From: Adiantum capillus-veneris
Taxonomy: Eukaryota; Streptophyta; Polypodiopsida; Polypodiales; Pteridaceae
Length of the DNA stretch: 64,000 nt
NCBI GenBank assembly: GCA_014529385.2
Contig: CM043966.1
Span: forward strand, 108,364,087 to 108,428,086
Direction: 5' to 3'
Part shown: one piece after another, positions 11,901-21,630 of the stretch
Numbering within the stretch: position 1 is the stretch's first letter
How the letters are laid out: every line of letters begins with the position of its first letter
Program-made: the position numbers and the translations under genes
Notes under the pieces: generated by a model
Database searches by the model: none
Told to the model about the DNA's origin: nothing
What the model saw: only the letters and a program-made list of their open reading frames with translations

Positions 11901-12267
11901 ACGAAGGAAGAAGTCGCAGAATACGGAAAATTCAAAGCCAAGTTCCAAAACAAACATAGGAACAGGAGATGACCCCGTGTATATGAATGACCTCGAGGAT
12001 GATTTAGATTCAGTCGAGACAATGGAGACTAGAACCAATACCACAAAGGGAAAGACCGACAAAGAAAACCGTAACATGGAACCAAATGAAAACCGAATAA
12101 GAGAAAACCATAAAGAGCCTCTAAAAACACCACAAGTGTTTCCAAATCCAATCCAAGACCCCCAAGATAAACCGCAGGGGCAAAAAGGGAAGAATCGTAA
12201 AAAGAAGATTGGGACGTACCCAAACCCTGTAGACGAGATTAAGCAGGTGAAACATCTAAGGGTTTAG
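8917..12267 (+). CDS. Gag polyprotein of Gypsy-like element
   Basis: 1,116 residues, starting MHLRSGR, a start shared by many plant Gypsy Gags. The first 430 residues are low-complexity and proline-rich (repeated PLPSPYPSG-like text). A capsid-like region follows at about 440-680, with the FNGDED, GKAGDWY and LRNEGIY segments typical of the retrotransposon Gag domain. Cysteine knuckles come next: CNTCGRYGHQAKDC is a standard CX2CX4HX4C motif, while CSICLGPHSTSEC, CYECGGPHRVAEC and CNRCGIDHLIAQC are variant copies. The C-terminus is lysine-rich. A 69-bp duplication inside the capsid part keeps the frame. The product would form the particle for an RNA that cannot copy itself. The frame is open throughout, unlike most coding sequence in this window. 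Confidence 0.88.
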   Translation: MHLRSGRVLEHEHIEGASVHTDTHYPSTIGSRPSAGTQGSTTQDPKIAASDSSSDSEIMEAYPTQNTEREDHAPPEAPQPSTSMFSRFMETLGRATRSEPDAIEAHEGGGEVDSPFTSHVDPTPPKSVHVDILPTSYQEGPVELPPSEVPSRVRSVTSKTTGSNIASTSQETINTSTLEGLFINDHWTYDLHTEVLTDLHSGHAYHVGWIEIVQSTSSATSIEDQQKMICNVIHGIIQSERQNRGVNILSTGPMRFLDTSKAQQPTLSQMETPLMSPMNPSYVISPGVSMQSEPPSENFSFPNLAQPSIKENIVLTPGISLTENVPMISTVSAVPLPSVLVPNMGPRPYVPLAPYAHMAPTPPIVPLAYAPRVPLPSPYPSGPMPGYVPYPASSTHMPRPVPVPLPHMIPRVPPPALPPHIGDLAAFAQTIGRSIAENMHHASDREPRSKAVQIAKLTQKFNGDEDARKHIEVFEQVCDSLGERNELHKCNALSLTLSGKAGDWYRTLRVDEKTIYPTFRRLFLKEYIREGVLWGVHTRRCALGLFLKEYIREGVLWGVASQLQKAERKEGESVRDFISRLKHLNSRCPVNERFNNNQLLDQFIRGLRNEGIYNGLVIRGITTWEDVTANAIQLEDNLMIAGMRVSTDTRSTSSQAIEYEPMTAKPIANEPKVFETFLTDLTKAIQESLKDNRPNQNSHMYPRREQQWCSICLGPHSTSECPTFRVKFNGTCNTCGRYGHQAKDCLMIKRMMANRPPVAWTDAPRAPVLMPAPPVEQLPQHMVPRSQNVVQATPLPPPVLGPQPPHPRVAPMNQLGCEPSNAYADGCEEEIDTSIAYGLDTLEECPIYYMEDCWGQVKPVYQAAALASRGQNINTQARRPPLQCYECGGPHRVAECPIRLQKNAAQMQVNQGSTSAMPILTCNRCGIDHLIAQCPYNPNAPKITPLNLVEIASVTSPIPPVAPAYAITRSMLQGPGHILEERDTASVIQAKKKKTRRKKSQNTENSKPSSKTNIGTGDDPVYMNDLEDDLDSVETMETRTNTTKGKTDKENRNMEPNENRIRENHKEPLKTPQVFPNPIQDPQDKPQGQKGKNRKKKIGTYPNPVDEIKQVKHLRV
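10480..10591 (+). repeat. In-frame tandem duplication inside gag
   Basis: The phrase ttgtttctaaaggagtacat starts at 10480 and again at 10549 (period 69, 23 codons). Within the first copy a 28-bp part beginning gtacatacgag is itself repeated (10494 and 10522). The two events together restore the reading frame. Confidence 0.9.
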
Positions 12268-13412
12268 TGGAGGAGACTCAAAGGAAACTAGAACCAGAAC
12301 CCATGCATATCAAAATTCATGACACAGTGTTTCCCACGCAAGTTCATCCACCCCACATGAACCATAGACCGTTAGCCATATCTAGTATCATCCAAGAAGG
12401 GAGTGAGGACAGGACATCAGAAAGTGAGCATACACCTTTCTTGTTGGAAAGGATGTTTAACGAAGGAATACCTGATCCCATTGAGGAATATGAGATTCCA
12501 TCCTCACCAGTTCCTAGTCAAGGACCTACACCTTGCAAAACGCCAATGAATGTTGCCAAACTAGTGGACTTCATGTCTTCTGAGGTCCGAACCACGATCA
12601 TAGCAAAGCTGTATGGAGATCCTGAGTTATTCCTTGCACTTCGAGCATTCCTTAACGGAGAGCTACGAACGGGATTACCGCAGTTTGCGCAACCAAATAG
12701 GCCTGACTCGATTATGATTGATGAGGAAAATCATGTGCAATCACTTGACTTAGATGGACACGAGTCTGTGATTGAGGTACCCATTAACGAATTAGGGCAG
12801 TATTTTGAAGGCGACGAGTCTAATGCGACCCTACCCATCACTACCAAGGGATTAACTATAAAGGGAATTCTTGATGGTGGTGCGGGAGTTAGCATCGTTA
12901 CAAAAGATTGTTGGGAATCCATGGGAAAACCCCGCCTCAGTGTTACTAACATTGTGGTAAAGATGGCAAATGGTACCATAGCCAAACCTATGGGGATGCT
13001 CAAGGATCTTAAGATCAAAGTTCTAGGACACAAGGTACGACAAACGTTCATTGTAATGGATTTCTCTAAACACCTTATGTCATATGAAATGATTTTAGGA
13101 CGACCATTCATGAGGGAAGCACAAATGGTTCACGATTGGTCTAAAAATCATGTCTATTTGCAATTCCAAGACTCTGTCCTTAGAGTGGATTTGGTGACTG
13201 GTAAGGTACACCCCTTAGGGAGTAAAACCATTATTGATCATCTCTCTGACACCACAGTTCACTCGGCCCCACTACAATATTGTTACACTTGTAAGAAGGA
13301 TACAGACATTGGCAAAGATTCTCCTTATATGGATGTGTTACCGGGTATGACGGAATCAGACAATGTGGATTGGGTCCCACCTAGCATCAACCATAGACAC
13401 TTGGGGAAATAG
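12267..13412 (+). CDS. Retropepsin-like protease ORF
   Basis: About 381 residues in the -1 frame relative to gag; the open frame overlaps gag by about 24 bases (12243-12267). The listed start is a GTG at the overlap, so translation probably depends on frameshifting or reinitiation; no ATG is convincing. Residues about 190-310 carry an aspartic protease pattern: ILDGGAGVSIV (catalytic D followed by G-G instead of the usual T/S-G), a central hydrophobic beta region, and MILGRPFM as the second hallmark (ILGxPF). Nothing after it looks like RT. In an intact Gypsy element this position is followed directly by RT. The GG substitution is also seen in some plant Gypsy proteases, so it need not be inactive. 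Confidence 0.75.
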   Translation: MEETQRKLEPEPMHIKIHDTVFPTQVHPPHMNHRPLAISSIIQEGSEDRTSESEHTPFLLERMFNEGIPDPIEEYEIPSSPVPSQGPTPCKTPMNVAKLVDFMSSEVRTTIIAKLYGDPELFLALRAFLNGELRTGLPQFAQPNRPDSIMIDEENHVQSLDLDGHESVIEVPINELGQYFEGDESNATLPITTKGLTIKGILDGGAGVSIVTKDCWESMGKPRLSVTNIVVKMANGTIAKPMGMLKDLKIKVLGHKVRQTFIVMDFSKHLMSYEMILGRPFMREAQMVHDWSKNHVYLQFQDSVLRVDLVTGKVHPLGSKTIIDHLSDTTVHSAPLQYCYTCKKDTDIGKDSPYMDVLPGMTESDNVDWVPPSINHRHLGK

Positions 13413-14166
13413 GGGGACGACCTGGGTAACACCTGAGGGGGATGAAATGCCTATACCCTTAAATATGCTACAAGCAATGCATATCGCTTCTGACAAGACT
13501 CATCCTAATGTAACGAAGAAAACATACAAGTGGGTCCCTAAAGCTTCCTTAGTGACCATAGCTAGTGCTAAAAAACAGAAACCTTGTAAGAAACGTACCA
13601 CTCGCTCCAAGAAAAGTAAGAAAATGTTGCGATGGATCCCTAAACGACTATTGGAAGCCCAAGGCTACTATCAAGGAAATGATCAAATCTGGGTGCCGAA
13701 ACGTAGATTGTGCTCTTACCTATCACCTGACCCAAGTGAGCCCAATCCCGTAGCTCCAAAACGAATCAATGATCGTGGAAAGGAAAAAATCACAGAATGC
13801 TACACAATCGCTCCCGAGCTAGTTTGGGTACCAAAGAAAGAACGATTTGTTCCACCTAGCTCAGGAAGGGGGGAGTCCCATGAAGCTTCTAGCTCCTCAT
13901 GTAATACATCCATAGAGGTAAAAGCTTCTACACAGCCTCCATCTATAGTAGTGGACCTCCATGAAGCTACAAAAGAATCCACACCTCCCAGTGTTCAAGA
14001 ATCACCTGATGAACCACTTCAAGTTCGATCCTGGGAGAGTACCTTACCACCCTTGCAACTTGACGAGGCACCTAGGGTAATAACAAACTACTGGCAAAAA
14101 TCCTCACCTATTACCAACTGGAACAATTGGTTTCAAAGGGTGACAAGCTCATTTCAAACGGTATGA
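13363..14166 (+). CDS. Basic ORF with WVPK repeats, unknown role
   Basis: 267 residues in the same frame as gag, overlapping the end of the protease ORF. It has no recognised fold. A four-residue motif W(V/I)PK recurs at least four times (KWVPKAS, RWIPKRL, IWVPKRR, VWVPKKE), spaced 25-70 residues apart, and the protease ORF ends with a related DWVPPS. Between them the sequence is strongly basic (KKRTTRSKKSKK); the last third is Ser/Pro-rich. Similar W-P-K repeats are known in some plant Copia Gags, so a nucleic-acid-binding or structural role is a guess. The ORF itself contains an aggaaggggggagt tract at 13862-13876, identical to the polypurine-like tract just after its stop codon. Confidence 0.6.
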   Translation: MWIGSHLASTIDTWGNRGTTWVTPEGDEMPIPLNMLQAMHIASDKTHPNVTKKTYKWVPKASLVTIASAKKQKPCKKRTTRSKKSKKMLRWIPKRLLEAQGYYQGNDQIWVPKRRLCSYLSPDPSEPNPVAPKRINDRGKEKITECYTIAPELVWVPKKERFVPPSSGRGESHEASSSSCNTSIEVKASTQPPSIVVDLHEATKESTPPSVQESPDEPLQVRSWESTLPPLQLDEAPRVITNYWQKSSPITNWNNWFQRVTSSFQTV

Positions 14167-15783
14167 TCTACCCAAGGAAGGGGGGAGTGTTTGCTGACAG
14201 TCATCATTCATTTGTTTCCCTCTCAACCTTTTTCCCTGACCTCTCAATCTCCAATCTTAGGGAATGTACATATAAAGCTTTATACTCACAAAAAAAAAAA
14301 AAAAAGGAGCAAGAGCAATTAGCAAACGAGTATGCACATTAAAGTCAAAACATTGACTCAGACCTACACATGTCACATCTGGTACAATGAAACAGAAACC
14401 TATGCCATAAAACACCTTTGATCCTCATCACTTGAGTGATGGAGGGTAGGTAAGATTAGTACGATAGGAGTGTTTCTGTTTTAGAGTTGAGTGATTAGCG
14501 AAGTTATCTTTTCCCACTAATGTGCCTCCTGGAGGTATTCCTTTTGTTTCCTAGTGTGTACAGGAGCGTGTTGCTATTGATAGGATTTGGACCTTCATGG
14601 AACCTTTCTCTCGTTCACACTTCAAATCAAGCGCGACCATCGACACAAACAGGTGTTTCTTATCCATTAGCGTTGCCCTTATCTTTTTGCATCCATGTTT
14701 GTCTGCTTTGATTGTGATTGGTAGCATAATATTCAGCGCATTGGCTTAGTATCAAACATTTAATTCAATGTAATGTTTTGTCATAATCACTTGTCTAGGT
14801 TTAAAAATCAAGCAGTCCGACTAAGCTAGTTTGACCAAGCTAGATATTAGAGATCTTCTCTTAATACCATGGGGAATGCCTTCCTAATAAACAATGGTTA
14901 CTTAGGTTCTTAATCCGATTTAGGCAGCATTGTATGAAATGTACTAGGGCTTTCTAGTGGGCTTAACCCTAGTGACCTTTAGCTTAAGTATTATAAAGGG
15001 AGTTTACTAATGTGATGAGCCTGGGGAGGGTAACAGTGTTATATGGCCCCCCAAAGTTACAAAATTAAAATGCTGAAAATGAACAAACAAAAAATCAAAG
15101 TGCCACAATGTAAAATTTTAAGCTGGAAGAGAAATCTCAGCTTGATTTGGTACTTCACTCACATGTATCGCCTATGGTACTAGAGCCCTAGAGGTTCCCA
15201 GCGTGGGCGCTTTTCCTTGAAAAGCAAAAAACCCAAGGCATACAAAATAAGCACACACATCATAATTGAATCAATGTGAAAAGACTTTGGGGGGTCAAAG
15301 AAAAAGTAATCAGTCAGGCGATGATTTCATGAGAAATTCCTTTTATGGTAGCTTAACTACAAGGTTTTCTAGATATAGCCTCTAGTCAGCCCTCGAACAT
15401 GAATACTTGGCTCTCGCGATTAAACAACTTAATTGACCACAGAAAATTAAGAAGCTTACCCATGGTATTAATATTCGATCTCTAGTGCTTTTCGACCGTC
15501 AAATTAGCGACCCCAGACTTGTTTAATTTTCTACCTTTACATCTGTTTATGCATTTGATTACATTGCAATTTAATGTTCATTGCTAACAAATTGTTTGAA
15601 ATTCTTTTACCAATCAATTTTTCTACCTAAAACTGCATATGCTTTTTAAGAGAATGCAATTACTGTGCCAATGTTGTTTGATTTTGCAGTGACTGAAGAA
15701 GGCTAAGGACATTCATCTCAAATGCTCTTCCACCTCGACGAACCAGCTTCAACTCAATAGCTTCCGAGGACGGAATCTACATC
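14167..15783 (+). other. Non-coding 3' region of gag element
   Basis: About 1.6 kb with no coding signal; small ORFs only. It starts with the internal PPT/LTR-like junction and includes a 16-A run near 14290 and scattered purine tracts (ctggggagggtaacag near 15021). Reverse transcriptase and integrase would be expected here in an autonomous relative. Confidence 0.6.
14174..14190 (+). other. Internal polypurine tract followed by TG
   Basis: AAGGAAGGGGGGAG followed by TGTTTGCTGACAG, a second PPT-LTR-start junction 1.6 kb before the one that is used. A TATA-like catataaagc lies at about 14270. It may be the original 3' end of the element. Confidence 0.45.
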
Positions 15784-15796
15784 AGGAAGGGGGGCA
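15784..15796 (+). other. Polypurine tract of gag element
   Basis: AGGAAGGGGGGCA immediately before the TGTTAACC start of the 3' LTR. Confidence 0.85.
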
Positions 15797-16088
15797 TGTT
15801 AACCCTCACGGCACATGGACACCCTATGATCTATAAACGTTGTATTATTTATTTAAGTAGAGTCAGGTACCGGGCTTGTCGGTCCAATAGGGAAAGGTAG
15901 AGTGATCGTCGATGAGAGGCGCACTTTAACTTGGACATTCAAGGGATTAGTTGGTTAAGCATGGGCGCCCAAGTGTGATGGGGTGAGCTCCTATAAAAGC
16001 CAACTAAACCTAATTTTTACTCATTCTCTCATTTGTGCAATTGAAGAGTGCTCTTGCTCCATCTCCATCTTCTTCTTCTTCACCTCCT

Positions 16089-16121
<33 letters not shown>

Positions 16122-16371
16122 GAGAGTGTGTGTGCGATCGAGCATTACGAAGGCACGGCGGCGGCGAGGCGGTTGAGCGCGGCACGACTGCAGCTTCTTC
16201 TTCATCGCGGCGAGGAATCCACCACGAAGGCGAGCGTAGAGCGGTGAGTGACACACCCTTTGTTCTCTTGAGCTTGCTAGTTTAGGCTTGTTGTGTGCTT
16301 GGAGCCGTTTGTGGCTCGCACACGGTGTATTGGCAAGTCCCTTGCTTTGACAGTGCGGCAAGGAGCGCACA
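15797..16371 (+). repeat. 3' LTR, full length
   Basis: 575 bp, TGTTAACC...GCGCACA. Bases 15980-16371 match the 5' LTR; 15797-15979 (U3) have no counterpart there. The right target duplication CTAGT follows at 16372-16376. Confidence 0.85.
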
Positions 16372-18399
16372 CTAGTTTTACCTGTGTTGCTAGACTTCTC
16401 TTCTTTTAACAAAGATGCATTCGAGGTTATTCTTTTGACAATGAGGAAGATGATGCCATGCAGCTACTTGAGGCTAGATGCTAGCAAATTGCCACAAAAA
16501 ATTTCTATAGCATAGCTATCTGAACTTTGTGTCAATACTCAAGGAAACAACGGGGATGCGACATGGATTGTGAATAGATTTGCACTTCTAAGCTATCACC
16601 AAATCATGTCACATAGTCTACAACTAATACACACTCAATCCTCACTCTTACTAACTAATTGATGATTTCCTTAGCCAAATGATCTTAGAAAATGGTATGA
16701 AACTCTGCAGGACTTAAGGCAAGGGCTAATAGAACCTATCTCGACCTTGTAATCCCATTTTTTATAGGTACATGAATGGAGATTCATGGATTTTCACATC
16801 AGCAAAACATGAACAAATTGGTCTAATAGAATCACTTATGGCCTAGGAACAGTCTCAATAAAAAAAATCAGCATTATCACTTGAAAATACCATCAAAACA
16901 ACAGGTTTATTCTCAAACAACATAGTCACAAACTTAACTAAACTGACAATGTGTATGCTCAAATGAAAGATCACGAGGAGAGAAATACAATGCAACAATT
17001 AGAACCTGATTTTTATTACTACAGAAAGATTAATGATGATTACAAATTTGCATACAATGGAAGCTCAACTCATATGTAGTGCTTCCTTTGCAAGAAGATC
17101 TCACAAAAATTTTGTCCTTTATACTTAGGTTACTCAAAATGGCTTTAGGCCTTGTTCTCATTGTTTAAAACTTCATATAAATGAGAAATGGATTAACATA
17201 TTACAAATTAGAAGTTGGGTTTTCGCAATTTGATATTACAAATGAGGCTTTTACAAAGGAACTTCAACTAGAAGGGCATCCGCTTCAACATCTAGAAATA
17301 CTTTGCTCTCCTAGATGGATGACACCCTCAACATTGTTTAATCAGGATTGTGATGCTTATAATCATTGAAAGCAAGTCTATACTTTTCCACCCTTGCTTC
17401 AGATTCAATTTCATGTGTGATGTATTCCAATGTTTTTGAAACCACTTGATTTTGATAGGCAATGTGCCACACTTGTAGGTCATTTGTCAGTGGATTGAAG
17501 ATTGATGAATCAATTTCAAAGAGGCCTATCATGAAGATTTTTTTGAATGTGCTTGGTAAAAACATGAAATGACCAAGTGGACAAGAGGCTTAGAGATCTA
17601 GAAATACTGAGATACAAACCGTAATGCTAGCTTTAACTTTGGGAACAACAGATCTCTGTATGTGAAATCTTGCCCCTTGAGCCTCACAAAGGCTCTATCA
17701 TTGTCAGCATACATGGTCTTTGATAGCAAATTGTGGCTACCTAATGGGATGTGGAGGGCCTTGGTGATGTTGTTTGTAATGATCTTTAGTAGCGCTCGGG
17801 CTCCATCTTTATCCATTAGGGTTGCTTCACTATTGTCTTGAATTTTTCTCATAAGTCCATGTGCTCTTCTAAAATCCATTCATGTGCTCATAAGTTCATA
17901 TGCTCTTCTAAAATCAGTTCATGTGCTCATAGGTCCATGTGCTCTTCTAAAATCCGTTCCCCATAGTAATGAATGTAAGTACTTTTCCACCTGCATTGAC
18001 TTGGCTACTTTGATCACTTTTGTCTCTTGAAAGTGCAATTTCCATATGAAAGCCCAATGGTAGCTAACACTTACTCTTCTCCTCCCAACCACTCTCTATA
18101 TAGCCCATGGCCTAGAGAAACCTGAATTGCATGCTTAGCTTAGAGACTTTTCCATTGGACCTACAATTTCCTTTACATTATCCCCCCCTTGGAGAAGGGT
18201 TTTCATTATCAAAAACAAAAGTGGCGTATCTCTTCACGAGAACACTAATGTTTTCCTACTTGAGATATACCCTGATAGTGAAAAATATGGGTAATGTCAT
18301 GTGGTTGAGTGGGAGGTTCAAAGAAATCAACAAGAACATCTTGATTGACTATGTTGTTGTCCCTATATCTCACTTATTTAAATAACTTATTAAAAAAAT
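16372..18399. other. Gene-poor stretch
   Basis: AT-rich. Two minus-strand open frames (17338-17565, 17598-17879) have no recognisable motif and lie in poor codon context; I do not call them genes. A three-copy 39-bp tandem repeat is at 17848-17964. Confidence 0.5.
17848..17964. repeat. 39-bp tandem repeat, three copies
   Basis: Copies begin at 17848, 17887 and 17926 with ctcata(a/g)gt(c/t)cat(g/a)tgctc. The period is 13 codons, and the repeat overlaps the start of the 17598-17879 open frame on the minus strand. Confidence 0.85.
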
Positions 18400-19130
18400 G
18401 TCACTACAAGATTGTGTAAACCAAATTGTTGACTCACTTGAGTATTTTAGATAGGTTACGACACCTAAGAGGTATCTAGAGTGATGACATTTTTTAGACT
18501 TTCTAAAGGTTCCAGGGAACATGTAAGGATACTTCTTCATAGCTTTCCATGAAAGTGACTAGCCAATGTTTCTCATCGACATACTTCTTGTATCTTTGAA
18601 CAACTTTCAACATGTCCATATGTTCTTGGATAAAATCCTTGACTTGCTAAATTTTCTCAATAGTCAACCCCACCACAACTAGTGATGTAGGTCAAAAATT
18701 GTACACATGAAGGAAATAAACCTCATTGTAACATGGTTTACAATTATATAAAAAAAAACTAAAATAGAGGGATAACCCTCCCCATTGGATTTCTTCTTGC
18801 TAACAAATGCTCTTGACATATCCTCTAGAAACAAATGAAGATGTTCAATGTGCCCGTCCATCTCAGAATGATCCACATAACTAATATTGATTCGTGCTCC
18901 CTCTAATTTAAATACAACCCTCCCAAAGTGATTGTTAACCTTGGGAGCACGATCACTAACAATATTGCTGGACAATTTGTATAACCTATAAAAAAATTTA
19001 ACCAAAAATGTGGCTAACTTTGGCGTTTGTAATGGTGAACTTGGTTGGAATGAACTTATAGAGTTCAATCAACCTATCTACAATCGCCCATACCAAGGCA
19101 TGACCTCATAAGGTGGTTGGTAGACCCACA
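18400..19130 (-). pseudogene. Decayed Gypsy integrase fragment
   Basis: The open frame 18679-19068 and its flanks read like an integrase core with many changes: a segment FFYRLYKLSSNIVSDRAPK stands where Gypsy integrases have the strand before SDRDPKF, followed by HSEMDGHIEHLHLFLE, matching the H-P-Q-T-D-G-Q-T-E-R region, and MSRAFV. The first catalytic Asp region appears further upstream in another frame. C-terminal text in 18400-18680 fits the following linker. Several stops and frame changes make it a relic; no LTRs could be assigned. Confidence 0.6.
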
Positions 19131-19140
19131 TTAACTCCAA

Positions 19141-20414
19141 AGAGATATTGCACTTGCTATTAGTAAAAAATGACATAAGCTATCAAATGCATGATTTTCA
19201 TGCCGCTACAAATATGTTGTTGCTAAACACTAGGGCCCATAATACCTAGTGTGTGAGGGCTATGCCAAGGACCGCCGCCAACTGCACTATCTCCAAATGG
19301 ATACACCACGATTCTTGACATCCCTCCCGCTTGTGACCGACACCAAGACATGACTCCTCTCGCTCTTTGATGCCAACTCAAGGGGGTGATCACAGTCACT
19401 TTTTCTCATATAGAACCTTAACCCCAAAATATCTTTCCTTATCAATTTACAACTTTCCAATCAAAGCCATCAGACTAAATTTGAACTCTACATTCTAGGG
19501 TCAACTGGTGAGAGTTCTCTAATTCACCCTTGGTTCAAGTTCATTGACGTTTTTTTCTCGGTTATGACCGAGCAAAACCATCAGTGTGTTTCCCTAAGAT
19601 GAGTGTATTTATTAACTATACTAATCTCTTGTTCCCAAGTTTGATCCCCACTCCATAGATTGGAATCCCTTTCCCCCGTTCTTGACTTAACTTGATGGAC
19701 AATGTAAAATTGGGTTCAACTTTTTGACCAACAAGTTAACCCTCCAAAATTACCCTCCCACCGAACCATTTGGTAAATGCACCTTTCCAAAGTAGTAATA
19801 TGATACTAGAAAAATAGTATTCTAGACATGTCTAACCAAGAATACATTTCAAGCATTTGAAAGCAGCATGCAAACTGTCACATACCCTTGCAAGTGTGAA
19901 TTTATAAGGTCGTTCCCACCCTTTTTGATTTTAGAATAGTTACTTCCTTTCTCCTTTAGTATTATTAAAGTTATCTAGTTATCTTTCAAGCAATCACATA
20001 TACTTCACCAGGCATATCAATATCCTTGTCGTCGCAGGACTCGGATATCCTGTCTCCTTTGCCTCATGTGGAGGTGGCACATTTACACAACTTCCAATTC
20101 ATATTTTTCTTTATATTATTTGGGAAAGGCTTACAATTAATCTACCTTAAGTTTATTGTAAATAAATATTTTGAGAAGTAGAGCAAAGGTTTGATTGATG
20201 AGGACAATTGTAGGATAGACCATTTAGGTTCCTAGCCTTTCCAAGATTCCTTTTTACCAAACAATTAGAAAAATTTCTTAATTAAATCACATATTCCTTC
20301 CTTATCCAATATCACCTTGGATCCATTTTTCTTCCTCCATTCTCATCGACATCATACATACCTAGACTAAGACGGTTTCCAGACTTTATGGTTTTCCTTA
20401 TGTTATTTTGGACA
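19141..20414. other. Unassigned non-coding stretch
   Basis: No coding signal. The last bases before 20422 form a good splice acceptor (pyrimidine run then tttttcag), so upstream exons of the next gene may lie here or farther left, but none is recognisable. Confidence 0.45.
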
Positions 20415-20421
20415 TTTTTCA

Positions 20422-21552
20422 GTGTTAGGCTCAAAGTTGGTGTTTGTGCTCAAGCTAGACGAGTGTCAGATTGTGAAGAAACGAAGATTAGAAAGGATAA
20501 GTATCACTCTCATGAACGAGGCATTATTTCATGCAAAACGTACACCTATGAATGAGGATTGTGCACCATCTTCTAGTGTGAAGTCGGAAAAAGAAATTTG
20601 GTGGCTTGGTGCTATTGAGGTTCCCAAGGAGATCCATGGAGTACTTGCTTGGATTTTTGAATGCATTCCATGGATAACAGATGTCACTAAAGCACAACTA
20701 GCTAGGGAAAAACTCCAAGTAGATGGCATAGGGGAGTTTGAAGTTGAATGGCACTTAGGTGGCGATTTGAAAACAATCAAGTGCATTCTAGGGTGCAAAC
20801 AAGAGAAAGGAGCTCTGTATCCTTGTCCATTTTGCATTAAGGGCTATAAGGGGAATGCACGTAAGATCGCAATGGTTGATGAAACAGAGAAAGATGACAA
20901 TTCACAAATTACACATGTGTGGGAGCATTTGGTTCTACGATGTTCTATGCTAGAGGAGCCCAATCGTGCCGCAAAAGACAGTGAATGGAACCCTATAATT
21001 GACGTCCCTCTCAAAAATGTGCATTTTTGCACACTTCATGTTTTCATGCACATCTTTGATCGTTTATTAAAGCTTCATATTGATTATGCCTTTACAATGA
21101 AGCCTGCAGAGAGGTCGTTTGACGCTATCTCAAAAGTGGAAGGGCTCTTAAATTCAATAGGTTGTCATGGGACCAACACCTCCATTGTTGCACAGAATAA
21201 CAAAGCAAGCTCTCAGGAAGTGGCCCAACCAGTGTCCATGAGTGGACAAAAGGCAAGGCATTTTTTGAAGAGGGTTCAGTCCAAGGAAAGGGGTGCTGCT
21301 GCCGGAACATCAACATCTGAAGGTGGATGGGAGTTGTGGAAGGATCTCTGCAAGTATACAGTGGACAATCATAGCAATTCAAGTGTTGTGCTTAGCCGAC
21401 AACATGTTTGGGCGGTATTCGATAAGATGATGAAGATACTATGACTTGCAAGCACAACAAGTGAGCAACGATAAGAATTCCAAAATTTGGTGGTGGAGTT
21501 CACAAAGGCAGTTGTCATTGAATGGGGTGAATTGAACATTACACACTATATG
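20422..21552 (+). pseudogene. Exon 1 of unknown CPFC-motif gene, two internal stops
   Basis: Frame 1 is open from 20422 (GTG; no ATG, and an acceptor tttttcag ends exactly here, so this is probably an internal exon start) to TGA 21442-21444; the same frame continues past a second stop, TAA 21472-21474, to a donor ATG|GTGAGT at 21552/21553. Visible features are IWWLGAIEVP, a GGDLKTIKCILGCK segment, a zinc-like pair LYPCPFC, and NVHFCTLHVFMHIFDRLLKL. The GD-K...LG...PC-C layout resembles uncharacterised transposon-related proteins I know mainly from animals, an inference from memory. I do not assign a function. The two stops and the insertion in exon 2 make it a pseudogene. Confidence 0.65.
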
Positions 21553-21630
21553 GTGAGTGCTTGCTATTCTGACTTGGTCTGTACTGTGCTTTAGTTTTGA
21601 TCATCGATTTTTTTGTGGCTTTTTGGGAAG
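21553..21630 (+). other. 78-bp intron of the CPFC gene
   Basis: GTGAGT...GGGAAG, phase 0. An alternative acceptor (gtgctttag, about 21587-21595) exists, but joining at 21631 gives HYM-HILYAHG, which continues the conserved-looking text. Confidence 0.6.

Larger units (their letters stand above)
7646..16371 (+). mobile_element. Non-autonomous Gypsy-like element carrying gag and protease only
   Basis: About 8.7 kb. The shared LTR part is 7646-8035 and 15980-16371, with three substitutions and one GA dinucleotide difference (about 99% identical). A primer site matching tRNA-Asp follows the 5' LTR and a purine tract precedes the 3' LTR. CTAGT flanks it exactly (7641-7645 and 16372-16376). ORFs encode Gag, a retropepsin and a third WVPK-repeat protein. 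No RT, RNase H or integrase motif appears in any frame, so it resembles the GAG-only non-autonomous elements known in plants. The primer site and the MHLRSGR start of Gag are typical of the Athila/Tat side of Gypsy (from family knowledge). The 5' LTR lacks the first 183 bp of U3 that the 3' LTR has. Confidence 0.85.

Noticed and set aside
12258-12267. GGGTTTA as a -1 frameshift slippery site
   Set aside because: The heptamer is in the wrong phase for gag; gag codons there are AGG GTT TAG.
19360-19400. Primer-site-like ctctttgatgccaact
   Set aside because: Too degenerate compared with the tRNA-Met site, and there is no LTR next to it.
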